Positions 8,010 to 16,018 of a stretch of DNA of 45,635 nucleotides are shown here, piece after piece. A program made the position numbers and the translations under genes. The stretch's first letter is position 1. The number at the start of each line of letters is the position of its first letter. A model generated the notes under the pieces. That model worked only from the letters and a program-made list of their open reading frames with translations, was not told the DNA's origin and did no database searches. Origin of the DNA: an uncultured Collinsella sp. (lineage in GTDB: Bacteria; Actinomycetota; Coriobacteriia; Coriobacteriales; Coriobacteriaceae); NCBI GenBank assembly GCA_900545995.1, contig URBM01000001.1:1-45635 (forward strand), written 5' to 3'.

Positions 8010-8128
8010 GTTGCGGCGTTTTACCAAACGCCGCAACTGCTCGACGCTGTAAACGCCCAGGACGATAGTTTGTCATGAAAAAGGCGAGGCACGACCAGAA
8101 GGTCTATGCCTCGCCTTTTTCATGACAA
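8010..8128 (+). repeat. Compound-hairpin 3' element, copy B (after lipoprotein)
   Basis: First stem GTTGCGGCGTTT / AAACGCCGCAAC with the same TACC loop as copy A; relative to copy A the stem has changed A to G on one side and T to C on the other. It continues CGACGCTGTAAACGCCCAGG, then TTTGTCATGAAAAAGGCGAG paired with its complement ending in CATGACAAGG. The right arm runs into the 30-bp tandem repeat. Confidence 0.75.
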
Positions 8129-8170
8129 GGTGGCAGTTGGGGACGTTCCTCATGACAAGGTGACAGTTGG
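8121..8170. repeat. 30-bp tandem repeat, left part (interrupted by IS110-type element)
   Basis: Unit 1 is 8121-8150 (CATGACAAGGTGGCAGTTGG then GGACGTTCCT). Unit 2 starts at 8151 and stops after 20 bases at 8170. Confidence 0.85.
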
Positions 8171-8200
8171 GTGTTCCTATAGTTTTGTCAACCGTCGGGG

Positions 8201-9053
8201 CTACTCCCGGTAGGGCACCCGGTCGCGCATCACGGCGTATATCGCCCTGAGCCGCTTCCTCGCGACGGCCTTGAGCGCCCGCCCGTGCCCCATGCCCCGC
8301 GCCCTGCAGGCCCGGTAGTACTCGCCGTAGCGCCCCGAGGACCTCACCAGGCTGTTGCACGAGAAGATCAGCAGGGACTTGAGCCTCGCGTCGCCGCGCC
8401 TGGACGCCCTGACCGACCTCACCGACGTGCCGGAGCTCCTCACCCTCGGGGCTATGCCGCAGTACGAGGCCAGGTGGTCGTGGTCCGGGAACCTCCCGAT
8501 GTCGACCGACACCGCGAGCTGCGCCGCGGTCCTCGGGCCGATGCCGGGCACGGTGAGCAGACACGCGTAGGTCTCGTCGCCCTCGAGCAGCGCCGCCGTC
8601 TCGGCCTCGAGGGCCCCGGCCTCGTCGAGGGCCTCCGATATCCGGGCGGCCAGGAACCTGACCTGCCTGTTCTCGGCCTCGACGAGCGCCGGCGGGGGGC
8701 GCGGTGGAGGCGGCCGCGGCCTCCCCGGCGGCCTCGGCCCGCGGGCCCTCGGCCCCGGAGCGGGCGATCCCCCACGCCCCGCCGAACCCGGCGAGCCCGG
8801 GCAGGTGGGCGACCCCGAGCCCCGCGGCGCGGGCCCGCCTCACGGCGAGGGACCCTATGTTGCGGAACTGGTCGACGACGACGAGCGTGCCGGCGGGCGC
8901 GGAGGCGAACAGCGCGTCGAGCTCGGCCTCCCTGTTGCGGACGGGGGCGCTGGCCAGCACCTCCCCGTCGCGGTCGATCAGGCAGGCCCAGTGCGACGAC
9001 TTGCCGACGTCCAGGCCGAGCACGGCCGCGGGTCTGGTGGATGGCGCTTTCAC
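8201..9053 (-). pseudogene. IS110-family transposase, internally deleted and frameshifted
   Basis: The first part, from a GTG at 9053 with GGAAGGA just upstream, is the RuvC-like DEDD domain: VLGLDVGKSSHWACLID (first Asp), then TLVVVDQFRNIGSLAVRRAR and VAHLPGLA. After about residue 110 the reading frame degenerates. The family-typical C-terminal part is in another frame: ALVEAENRQVRFLAARISEA, then VPGIGPRTAAQLAVSVDIGR, ASYCGIAPRVRSSGTSVRSV, ending RDRVPYRE at 8201. Together the parts give about 280 residues against the usual 350-400; the stretch with the second half of the catalytic domain is missing. It should not be active. Confidence 0.85.
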
Positions 9054-9302
9054 GGTGGTATCCTTCCGGTAGTCGTTCGACCGGATGGCCTCCCCCTCGG
9101 CACTCACATTACCAGCCGCGGCGCCTGCCCGGCACTTTCCTATCAGCCGTCGGGGGCGGCGCGTCCCGCGCCGGCAGCACCCAACGGGCCCTCTCGGGGG
9201 CAGGGACGTTCGGCCGTGCGCGGGCGCCCGGTCGGCGGCCCGTTCTGGGCGCGCCTCAATCGTAGCCCGAGACGGTCCCGGGCTGACAATTTCGACTGTA
9301 AT
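9054..9302 (-). other. Noncoding 5' end of the IS110-type element (possible bridge-RNA locus)
   Basis: Very GC-rich, no gene. In IS110-group elements the noncoding end upstream of the transposase encodes the bridge RNA that selects target and donor sites. Position and length fit; no specific RNA structure was verified. Confidence 0.35.
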
Positions 9303-9368
9303 GGACGTTCCTCATGACAAGGTGGCACTTGGGGACGTTCCTTTTCTGCCGGCAGTTGGGGACACTCC
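9303..9368. repeat. 30-bp tandem repeat, right part
   Basis: 9303-9312 completes unit 2, 9313-9342 is unit 3 (one base changed, CACTT for CAGTT), and 9343-9368 is a diverged unit ending TTGGGGACACTCCTT. Confidence 0.8.
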
Positions 9369-9393
9369 TTGCACCGGCGTCGCATCGAGCGGT

Positions 9394-9567
9394 CGGGAAA
9401 ATGCGGCCCGGTTTTTGGCCGAATTCCGGGTCGCGGTTTCCGGATGGGGTGGGTAGCGGAAAATGCGACCCGGAATATTGCTCCAAAACGGGATGTCGTT
9501 TCCCCGACGCGCCTCAAACGGAAAGCGCGTCCCAATCCGGAGCTCCAAAACGGGATGCGCTTTCCGC
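9394..9567. repeat. Triplet of 50-nt hairpins, 62-63 bp period, cluster 1
   Basis: Three units start at about 9394, 9456 and 9519. Each has GGAAAATGCGACCCGG-type left and CGGGATGCGGTTTCC-type right arms, often with CCAAAACGGGATG before the right arm, and 12-13 bp spacers. The same arrangement occurs at 24391-24563. Several arm changes are matched on the other side (unit 3: GGAAAGCGCG with CGCTTTCC). Confidence 0.8.
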
Positions 9568-9606
9568 GCGGCAGAATCGCTGCGTTCGTGCTGGGCGGCG
9601 GCTTCG

Positions 9607-10275
9607 TTACTCGCCCAGCACCAGCGCCGCGAGCTCTGCCTGGGTGTCAACCACGTAGTCGGCGCCGGCGGCTTCCAGCTCTGCGCGGCCGCGGAAGCCC
9701 CAGCTGACGCCCGCGCTCTTAAGGCCGGCGTTGTGGCCGGTTAGGATATCGACATTGGAATCGCCCACGTAGAGCGTGGTCACCGGGTCGGCGCCCAGCT
9801 CTTCCATCACATGCAGCGTGACGGGTGCTTCGGGCTTGGGCGGAAACGCATCGACGCGGCCCTGTACCAGCGCAAAGCGCTCGGAACCAAAATACTTCTC
9901 GATAAGCGGAGCCGCCGAGACGTGGTCCTTGTTGGTGAGCACGGCAAGCTGCACGCCCGCGGCGCGCAGGCGGTCAAGCATCTCGATTGTGCCAGCATAG
10001 GGGGCGGTGTGGTCCTCCTTGTGCTCGCCGTAGTAAGCCCTAAACTCGGCAAGCGTCTGCTCAAACATACGGCCGTCGCCCGCATACTCGGCAGGCATAA
10101 AGCGCTCAACCAGCTTGAGCATGCCGTTTCCCACCTTGTAGCGGTACTCGTCTACGGCAAACGTGGGCCAGCCGTGCATCTCGCAGGTATGGTTGCCGGC
10201 GGCCGCCAGGTCCTCGAGCGTGTTGAGAATGGTGCCGTCCAGGTCAAAGATCACATGGGAAAAAGCTGCTGCCAT
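9607..10275 (-). CDS. gph: HAD-superfamily phosphatase, phosphoglycolate phosphatase type
   Basis: 222 residues. Motif I FDLDGTILNTLEDL at residues about 10-22 holds both catalytic aspartates; a helical cap follows; motif II is AVLTNKD, motif III the lysine of PPKPEAP, and motif IV YVGDSNVDILTGHNAG. This is the pattern of Gph-like phosphatases that hydrolyse 2-phosphoglycolate or similar small phosphates; the substrate is not certain. I start at the ATG at 10275 (CAGGAGC upstream), since the family begins within 15 residues of motif I; an in-frame ATG 21 codons earlier has no family support. It lies 105 bases downstream of hypE on the same strand and may be co-transcribed. Confidence 0.88.
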   Translation of the reverse strand: MAAAFSHVIFDLDGTILNTLEDLAAAGNHTCEMHGWPTFAVDEYRYKVGNGMLKLVERFMPAEYAGDGRMFEQTLAEFRAYYGEHKEDHTAPYAGTIEMLDRLRAAGVQLAVLTNKDHVSAAPLIEKYFGSERFALVQGRVDAFPPKPEAPVTLHVMEELGADPVTTLYVGDSNVDILTGHNAGLKSAGVSWGFRGRAELEAAGADYVVDTQAELAALVLGE

Positions 10276-10380
10276 GGGTGCTCCTGCCGCTTGAGTTGTA
10301 AAACGCACCCCATGATACTGGGCATGCGTGCCGGGCATGTTTGGAATCTGAATATCTTTAATAGCCCTGAGCCTTTGTCG

Positions 10381-11415
10381 TTAGCAAATCCTCGGCAGCT
10401 GCTCTCCCACGAGCATGTCGAGTATGCGGGTCGAGCCCCAGCCGGTGCGTACGCGCACGGCGGGGCGGGCGTCCTCGGCAAGCGGCAGCACGCGACCGAT
10501 GATGGCGGCATTCTCGCCGTAGCGGGCGGCGCGCATGGCGGCCAGTGCCGCATCTGCCTGTTCGGCCGGCACCACGGCGACCATCTTGCCCTCGTTTGCC
10601 ACCTGCAACACATCATAGCCGAGCATCTCGCAGGCTGCCTGCACGTCGGGGCGTACGGGCACGGCATCCTCGTCGACCTCCATGGCAACGCCGCTGGCCT
10701 GGGCAAACTCGTTGAGCGTGGACGCCAGGCCACCGCGAGTGGGGTCGCGGAAGCAGCGTGTGTCGGGTGCTGCGGCAAGCACATCGGCAATCAGGTGGTT
10801 GAGCGGCGCGGCGTCGCTTTCGATGGTGCTCGAAAACGCCAGACCCTCGCGCTGACTCATGATGGCGATACCGTGGTCGCCGAGTGTACCCGACACCAGG
10901 ATGACATCGCCAGGCTGGCAGTTGGCGCCGCTGAGCGCCACGCCCTCGGGCACCTCGCCCACGCCGGCGGTATTGATGTAGACGCCGTCGGCCCCGCCGC
11001 GCTCGACCACCTTGGTGTCGCCCGTGATGATCGCCACGTCCGCCTCGCGCGCCGTTTCGGCCATGGTCTGCACGATTTGACGCAGCTTGTCCATGGGGTA
11101 GCCCTCTTCGAGGATAAAACCGCATGAGAGGTAGCGCACGTTGGCGCCCGAGGTCGCGACGTCGTTAACGGTTCCGCACACGGCGAGTCGGCCGATATTG
11201 CCGCCGGGGAAGAACTGCGGCGAGACTACAAAGCTGTCGGTCGACATGGCGATGCGCCCGCTCGCGGGCAGCGCAGCGACGCCGGCATCGTTGCCCTCGA
11301 GCAGTTCGGGCGACCCAAAGGCATCCAAAAAGACCTCATCGATGATGCGTTTCATCATCTGGCCGCCAGAGCCGTGGCCCAACAGGACAGTGCTATCGGT
11401 GGCAGTACGGGACAT
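10381..11415 (-). CDS. hypE: Hydrogenase maturation protein HypE
   Basis: 344 residues with an AIR-synthase/PurM fold. It dehydrates the carbamoyl group received from HypF on its C-terminal cysteine to a thiocyanate, the source of the cyanide ligands of the [NiFe] site. The protein ends PRIC, the invariant terminal cysteine. Also visible are LLGHGSGGQMMKRIIDEVF at the start, NDAGVAAL, STDSFVVSPQFFPGGNIG, VNDVATSGA, ITGDTKVVERGGADG and DPTRGGLASTLNEFA. GGAG precedes the ATG at 11415. It is the last hyp gene of the minus-strand operon, 81 bases after hypD, with the small hairpin 11472-11493 in between. Confidence 0.96.
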   Translation of the reverse strand: MSRTATDSTVLLGHGSGGQMMKRIIDEVFLDAFGSPELLEGNDAGVAALPASGRIAMSTDSFVVSPQFFPGGNIGRLAVCGTVNDVATSGANVRYLSCGFILEEGYPMDKLRQIVQTMAETAREADVAIITGDTKVVERGGADGVYINTAGVGEVPEGVALSGANCQPGDVILVSGTLGDHGIAIMSQREGLAFSSTIESDAAPLNHLIADVLAAAPDTRCFRDPTRGGLASTLNEFAQASGVAMEVDEDAVPVRPDVQAACEMLGYDVLQVANEGKMVAVVPAEQADAALAAMRAARYGENAAIIGRVLPLAEDARPAVRVRTGWGSTRILDMLVGEQLPRIC

Positions 11416-11471
11416 ATCGAAAACTCCAATCGAGGACGGAATTATATGGGTGAGGTGCAGCGTCGACCGGC

Positions 11472-11493
11472 CCGCCGTTCGTTAGAACGGCGG
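11472..11493 (-). repeat. Short hairpin after hypD stop codon
   Basis: Read on the minus strand, the hypD stop codon TAG is followed by GTT then CCGCCGTTCTAACGAACGGCGG. The same hairpin with one loop change follows the stop region of the flavoprotein at 44919. No T-tract, so more likely an mRNA 3' or processing element than a terminator. Confidence 0.6.
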
Positions 11494-11496
11494 AAC

Positions 11497-12612
11497 CTAA
11501 TAGTCGCGGTAGCGGTAGTACGCCGCGCAGCTGCCTTCGGAACTCACCATGCACGGGCCGACGGGGTGCTCGGGCGTGCAGGTGCGGCCAAAGAGCGGGC
11601 AGCTGCTCGGCGTAATGGCCCCGCGCAGCACGTCGCCGCAGCGGCACCCGCGTGGCTCGACCGTCGGCTCGATGGACACGTCAAAGCGCATGCTGGCATC
11701 AAAGTGCGAAAACTCGGGACGAATGGCGAGTCCCGAAGCCGCAATCGATCCCAGCCCGCGCCACGTGGTATCGCACGGCTCAAATACCTGCTCGACCAGC
11801 TGGCGCGCCACAGGATTGCCGTCGGCATTGACGCCGCGACGGTAGGCGTTGTCGATCGCGGGTTGCCCCTCAACAACCATCTGGACCAGCATGCAGATAC
11901 CCTGCAAGATGTCAACCGGCTCAAATCCCGTTACCACGCCTGGAGTCTTAAACTCGTCGACCAAAAAGCCAAAGGGGGCCAAGCCCGTGATGGTGGCGAC
12001 GTGGCCCGGCAGGATAAAGCCGTCGATGGCGGTCTCGGGGTCGTTAGCGATGGCGCGCAACGCCGGCGGCGTGGTCTTGTGGGCGCAATAGACCGAGAAA
12101 TTCAAAAGCCCGCGCGCCTCGGCCTCCAAGATGGCGGCGGCGATGGTGGGCGTCGTAGTCTCAAAGCCCACGCCCATAAAAATGACCGGGCGATCGGGGT
12201 TTTGCTCGGCAATGTCGAGCGCGTCGAGCGGGGAATAGACGATGCGGATGTCGCGTCCTGCCGCCTTTTGCGCAGCGAGCGAGGTGGATGATCCGGGCAC
12301 GCGCATCATGTCGCCAAAGGTGGTGATGATGGCTCCGCCTATGTTGGCGAGCGCGATTGCGTGGTCGATGTCGCGGTTGGCGGTGACGCAGACGGGGCAG
12401 CCCGGGCCGCTCAGCAGCTTGAGCCCGGCCGGCATAATGGAGCGAAAGCCATAGCGCCCGATGCTCACGGTATGCGTGCCGCAGACTTCCATAAGGTTGA
12501 TGGCGCGGTCGCCGACAAGCTCATGAATGCGCTCGATGAGCTCGCGAGCCAGCTTGGGATCGCGGAATGCCGAGAAATCGATACCGGAGCGAGCCGGCTG
12601 CTCGGGCGCCAC
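11497..12612 (-). CDS. hypD: Hydrogenase maturation protein HypD
   Basis: 371 residues. HypD carries a [4Fe-4S] cluster and, with HypC, forms the scaffold on which Fe(CN)2CO is assembled. Conserved elements are MEVCGTHTVSIGRYG, LLSGPGCPVCVTANRDID, TFGDMMRVPGS, FMGVGFETTTPTIA, the FILPGHVATITGL stretch and the cluster-ligand region GCRCGDVLRGAITPSSCPLF ending in CTPEHPVGPCMVSSEGSCAAY. The start is a GTG whose first base is the last base of the hypC stop codon (TAGTG), so the two are translationally coupled, as expected for partners working one-to-one. Confidence 0.96.
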   Translation of the reverse strand: MAPEQPARSGIDFSAFRDPKLARELIERIHELVGDRAINLMEVCGTHTVSIGRYGFRSIMPAGLKLLSGPGCPVCVTANRDIDHAIALANIGGAIITTFGDMMRVPGSSTSLAAQKAAGRDIRIVYSPLDALDIAEQNPDRPVIFMGVGFETTTPTIAAAILEAEARGLLNFSVYCAHKTTPPALRAIANDPETAIDGFILPGHVATITGLAPFGFLVDEFKTPGVVTGFEPVDILQGICMLVQMVVEGQPAIDNAYRRGVNADGNPVARQLVEQVFEPCDTTWRGLGSIAASGLAIRPEFSHFDASMRFDVSIEPTVEPRGCRCGDVLRGAITPSSCPLFGRTCTPEHPVGPCMVSSEGSCAAYYRYRDY

Positions 12613-12872
12613 TAGTAAGCCTCCGCCGGGTTGGTGGCCAGCTGGTCTTCTTCGACCAGCTCGGACATGGCATTAACAAGCTCGAGCGTTTCCTGTGCTT
12701 CCTGCTCGTCGACAATCTGGATGCCAAAGCCGGCGTGTACGAGAATATAGTCGCCAACCTGCGCCGTCGGCACGAGCCGCAGCGACACGGGGCGCTCGAT
12801 GCCCATCATGTCGACGGTGGCCTTGAGGCCGTCGTCGCGTTTGACTACTTTACCGGGAACGGCAAGGCACAT
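12612..12872 (-). CDS. hypC: Hydrogenase maturation chaperone HypC
   Basis: 86 residues, typical for HypC/HybG. It begins MCLAVPGKVV; cysteine 2 is the residue that binds the iron precursor and then the hydrogenase large subunit. The OB-like barrel continues with VDMMGIERPVSLRLVP and VGDYILVHAGFGIQIVDEQE. I use the ATG at 12872, which places cysteine at position 2; an in-frame ATG 14 codons earlier would bury it. The start has only a weak purine-rich site (AAGGGG). Its stop overlaps the hypD start by one base. Confidence 0.95.
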   Translation of the reverse strand: MCLAVPGKVVKRDDGLKATVDMMGIERPVSLRLVPTAQVGDYILVHAGFGIQIVDEQEAQETLELVNAMSELVEEDQLATNPAEAY

Positions 12873-13003
12873 ATTGTTCCCCTTGTATACGCTTTGCGCT
12901 GGATGAGCGCTCAATAATCCATCAGTTGATGGTAGCGCTCGCGGGGTTCGCGGGCAAACGCGTTACGCCTGTGAGACGGCGGCTTGCGGGCTGGCCGAAC
13001 AGC

Positions 13004-15475
13004 CTATTGTGGCGCGACCTGTGCGAGGCGAGTGCGTGCGACTGCTGCCTGACCGTAGGCGATGCAGCCGTCATTGACGGGTACGGTGTGGGGGACAAGG
13101 ACAGTAAAGCCTGCGCTTTTGAGCTCGCGGGTGAGAAGCTGAAGCAGAAGTCGGTTCATGAACACGCCGCCCGAGAGCGCGACGGTGTCGATGCCCTCGT
13201 GCACGCAGATATCGCTGGCGATGCGCGCCGAGGAGCGCGCGACGGCGACATGGAAATCGAGTGCGAGCCTGTCGGCGGGCGCTCCGGCTTCAATTCCTCC
13301 CAAAAGTGCCTCAAAGAGTGCTTTCTGGTCCAGAACATAGAGGCCGTCCAGCCACGATGGGTCAGATGCGGAATAGCCGGCGTTGTCGTCGGGAAAATGG
13401 GCGATTTCGCTGTCGAGCGCGCGCCAGGCGGCGGCTTCGAGCTCGATGGCGGGTTCGCCCTCGTAGGTTGCCTGGCCGCAAATGCCCAAAATCGCGGCTG
13501 CGGCATCAAACAGGCGACCCATGCTGCTAGTGCGCGGACTGTTGATGCCGCGCTCGATCATCGTTGCCGTTATGCTGCGCGTTTGCTCGTCAAGGCTGTT
13601 CAAGAGCCCCACAGCTCCCGGGTGCTCGAGCAGGTCGAGCTCGCTGAGCAGGGCAAAGGCGTTGCGGCGGGCATCGTGTACGGATGCGGCGCCACCGGGG
13701 AGCGCCCAGGTGCGCAGATGCGCGACGCGCTCAAAATCGGCGAGACGGGAGATAAGAAACTCACCGCCCCATATGGTGCCATCGGTGCCGGCGCCCGTGC
13801 CGTCGAAGGCGATGCCGAGGACGCGTGCATCGGGCGCAAGCCGGCCTGCGACAATCGCCTCTGCCATTACGCTCGCGATGTGCGCATGATGGTGCTGGAC
13901 TTCGATAAGCGGCAGATTGTGCTCCCGTGCCTGCTCGCGCGCCCATTGGCTCGACAGATAGCTGGGATGCATGTCGCATGCCAAGGCGGCAGCCGCCAGG
14001 TCAAAGAGGTTTTCCAGACGCGTGCGTGCGGCGCTCCAAGCATCGAAAGTCGCGCCGTTTTCGACATCGCCGATATGCTGCGACACAAAACAGGTCGTAT
14101 GACCGTTGGCGTCCTCGCGCGTGAGCGCGATCGTGGCTTTTTGCTGCGGACCGCAGGCGAGCACGCAGGGCGTGGTGCCGTTGAGCTCCGGCAACGACAG
14201 CGGCTGCGGCGCATATCCGCGTGCGCGACGCACGGGCATGACGTCGCCGTCGACCACGCGTACCACGGAGTCGTCGTAGCGCGACAGAATTGCGCGGTCG
14301 TTGCCGAGCAACGCGTCGGCGATGCCGGCGGCAACGAGATGCTCCCATGCAAGGGCATCGTCGGTCTCGATGGGCTCTTCGCTCAGGTTTCCGCTGGTCA
14401 TGACGAGTGCGCTCATGCCGCGCGCCGCGGCCGCGGCGAGCAGTAAATGTTGAAGCGGGGTGTAGGGGAGCATGACGCCGAGCTCGGGCAAGTCGTGCGC
14501 GACGGATGGCGCGAGCTCAGGGGCGTCGGGGGAGCCGTAGGCGTCGTTGCCGGTTGCGCGGCGACGCAGCAGCACGATGGGACGAACGCTGCCGGCAAGA
14601 AGATTACGCTCAACGCCATCGATGTGACACAGGCGCTCGGCGTCGGCAAGGTCGCGCACCATAACGGCAAGCGGCTTATTGCTGCGACGCTTGCGACGGC
14701 GCAGCTCGCGTACCGCTTGTTCGTTGGTGGCATCGCAGGCCAGGTGGAATCCGCCCAGACCCTTGATGGCGACGATGCCGCCGCCAGCCAGCAGCTCGAC
14801 GCAGCGTTCGATGATGGCATCGCTGGCCTCGCGCGTGGAGCCGACGGCTGGTGTCGCGTCGACCGCCGTTGGCACAACACCGCAATTGACCTCACGCCAC
14901 GTAATATGCGGTCCACAATCAAAGCAGGCATCGGGCTGCGCGTGAAATCGCCGATCGAGCGGATCGGCATACTCTGCGGCGCAGGTGGGGCACATGGGAA
15001 AGCGATTCATCGAGGTGGCCGCTCGGTCATAGGGCAGCGAGCGAATGATGGTAAAGCGCGGTCCGCAGTTGGTGCAGTTGATAAAGGGATAGTGAAAGCG
15101 TCGGTCGGCGGGGTCGAACAGCTCGCGCAGGCAGTCGTCGCACGTGGCGATGTCGGGTGAGATGAGCGTCGTGTGGGCAGTTTGATCCTGTGACGCCACA
15201 ATGCGAAAACCCTGCTCGTTAGCGGCGTCCCAGTTGCCGGGTGCTAGGTCCATAACCTCGACATGCTCAACGCGGGTCGCGGCAGGCGCGTGCTCCGACA
15301 GCGCGGCGACAAAGCCGTCGAGCGCCTCGACCGAAGCGTGCGCCTCGATATGCACGCCGTCGCCCGCGTTGAGCACCCAGCCGCAAATGCCGTGCGCCAT
15401 GGCCTCGCGATACACAAACGGTCGCATGCCGACACCCTGCACAATGCCCGTTACATGGATATGCGCATGTCGCAT
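13004..15475 (-). CDS. hypF: Carbamoyltransferase HypF
   Basis: About 823 residues, longer than the usual 750-780. Domains in order: acylphosphatase-like (1-90; VTGIVQGVGMRPFVYREAMA), double zinc finger (about 105-185; CDDC, CTNCGPRF, CPTC and CFDCGP), YrdC-like nucleotide domain (about 200-400; GGIVAIKGLGGFHLACDATN and KRRSNKPLAVMVRDL), and a Kae1-like C-terminal domain with HHHAHIASVMAE and IAFDGTGAGTDGTIWGGEF. HypF activates carbamoyl phosphate to carbamoyl-AMP and carbamoylates HypE. The start at 15475 has AAGGAGGG upstream; an earlier ATG at 15538 lacks a site. A 131-base gap separates it from hypC. Confidence 0.96.
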   Translation of the reverse strand: MRHAHIHVTGIVQGVGMRPFVYREAMAHGICGWVLNAGDGVHIEAHASVEALDGFVAALSEHAPAATRVEHVEVMDLAPGNWDAANEQGFRIVASQDQTAHTTLISPDIATCDDCLRELFDPADRRFHYPFINCTNCGPRFTIIRSLPYDRAATSMNRFPMCPTCAAEYADPLDRRFHAQPDACFDCGPHITWREVNCGVVPTAVDATPAVGSTREASDAIIERCVELLAGGGIVAIKGLGGFHLACDATNEQAVRELRRRKRRSNKPLAVMVRDLADAERLCHIDGVERNLLAGSVRPIVLLRRRATGNDAYGSPDAPELAPSVAHDLPELGVMLPYTPLQHLLLAAAAARGMSALVMTSGNLSEEPIETDDALAWEHLVAAGIADALLGNDRAILSRYDDSVVRVVDGDVMPVRRARGYAPQPLSLPELNGTTPCVLACGPQQKATIALTREDANGHTTCFVSQHIGDVENGATFDAWSAARTRLENLFDLAAAALACDMHPSYLSSQWAREQAREHNLPLIEVQHHHAHIASVMAEAIVAGRLAPDARVLGIAFDGTGAGTDGTIWGGEFLISRLADFERVAHLRTWALPGGAASVHDARRNAFALLSELDLLEHPGAVGLLNSLDEQTRSITATMIERGINSPRTSSMGRLFDAAAAILGICGQATYEGEPAIELEAAAWRALDSEIAHFPDDNAGYSASDPSWLDGLYVLDQKALFEALLGGIEAGAPADRLALDFHVAVARSSARIASDICVHEGIDTVALSGGVFMNRLLLQLLTRELKSAGFTVLVPHTVPVNDGCIAYGQAAVARTRLAQVAPQ

Positions 15476-15504
15476 GCGACCCTCCTTCGTTGAAATGTGT
15501 GCTG

Positions 15505-16017
15505 TTACAGCCCCAAGCTCTGCTTGGTGGCGGCGCACGTGAGCTCGCCGTGCTTAACGCCGCGCAGGCCCAGCAGACGGTCAGCCAGCTCGTAGACACG
15601 TTCGCCGCGACCCTTGAGCGCCAGAATCTCCAAGCAGTTGTGGTGATCCAGATGCACGTGCATGGTCGATACGATCTCGTCGGTGTAGTCGTGCTGCACT
15701 TCGTCCAGACGGCGCGTCAGGTCGCCGGTATGGTGGTCGTAGATCATGGTGAGCGACCCGATAACATGCTCATCGGGCGTGCGCATCTGCTCCTTGGCGA
15801 TCGAGGCGCGAATCAGGTCGCGCACGGCCTCGGAGCGGTTGGCCACGTCGCCGCGGCGCGCGATCTGTTCGTCAAAACGGCGCAGCAGGTCGTCCGGTGC
15901 GGTAACCGAAAAGCGGACCAGCTCGGAGCCGGAGCCACTACAGTGGCAGCCTGCGTCACCATCCGCCCCGTGCGGATGCTCGTGCTCGTACCCGCAGCCG
16001 TGCTCATGTTCGGCCAC
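15505..16017 (-). CDS. nikR: Nickel-responsive regulator NikR with metal-binding N-terminal tail
   Basis: 170 residues. A ribbon-helix-helix DNA-binding domain (ELVRFSVTAPDDLLRRFDEQ then RSEAVRDLIRASI) is followed by an ACT-like nickel-sensing domain. The nickel ligands of E. coli NikR (H87, H89, C95) are conserved with exact spacing in MHVHLDHHNCLEIL, and the H76 region is MIYDHHTGDL. Ahead of the RHH domain is an unusual 30-residue tail with six His and three Cys (MAEHEHGCGYEHEHPHGADG, then CHC). The start is a GTG two bases beyond the stop of the upstream 82-residue gene, so coupling is likely. It lies 29 bases before hypF and probably adjusts hydrogenase maturation to nickel supply. Confidence 0.92.
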   Translation of the reverse strand: MAEHEHGCGYEHEHPHGADGDAGCHCSGSGSELVRFSVTAPDDLLRRFDEQIARRGDVANRSEAVRDLIRASIAKEQMRTPDEHVIGSLTMIYDHHTGDLTRRLDEVQHDYTDEIVSTMHVHLDHHNCLEILALKGRGERVYELADRLLGLRGVKHGELTCAATKQSLGL

Positions 16018-16018
16018 G

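Larger units (their letters stand above)
8171..9302 (-). mobile_element. IS110-family insertion sequence, degenerate
   Basis: About 1.13 kb. The edges are defined by the repeat it interrupts: joining 8170 to 9303 restores a complete 30-bp unit (20 + 10 bases) without duplicated bases, as expected of an IS110-type element, which makes no target duplication. It contains one broken transposase and a 250-base noncoding end. No terminal inverted repeats are visible, also normal for the family. Confidence 0.75.

Noticed and set aside
9394..9567. Possible CRISPR array (regular spacing)
   Set aside because: Units are palindromic and diverged, spacers only 12-13 bp and related, no cas genes.
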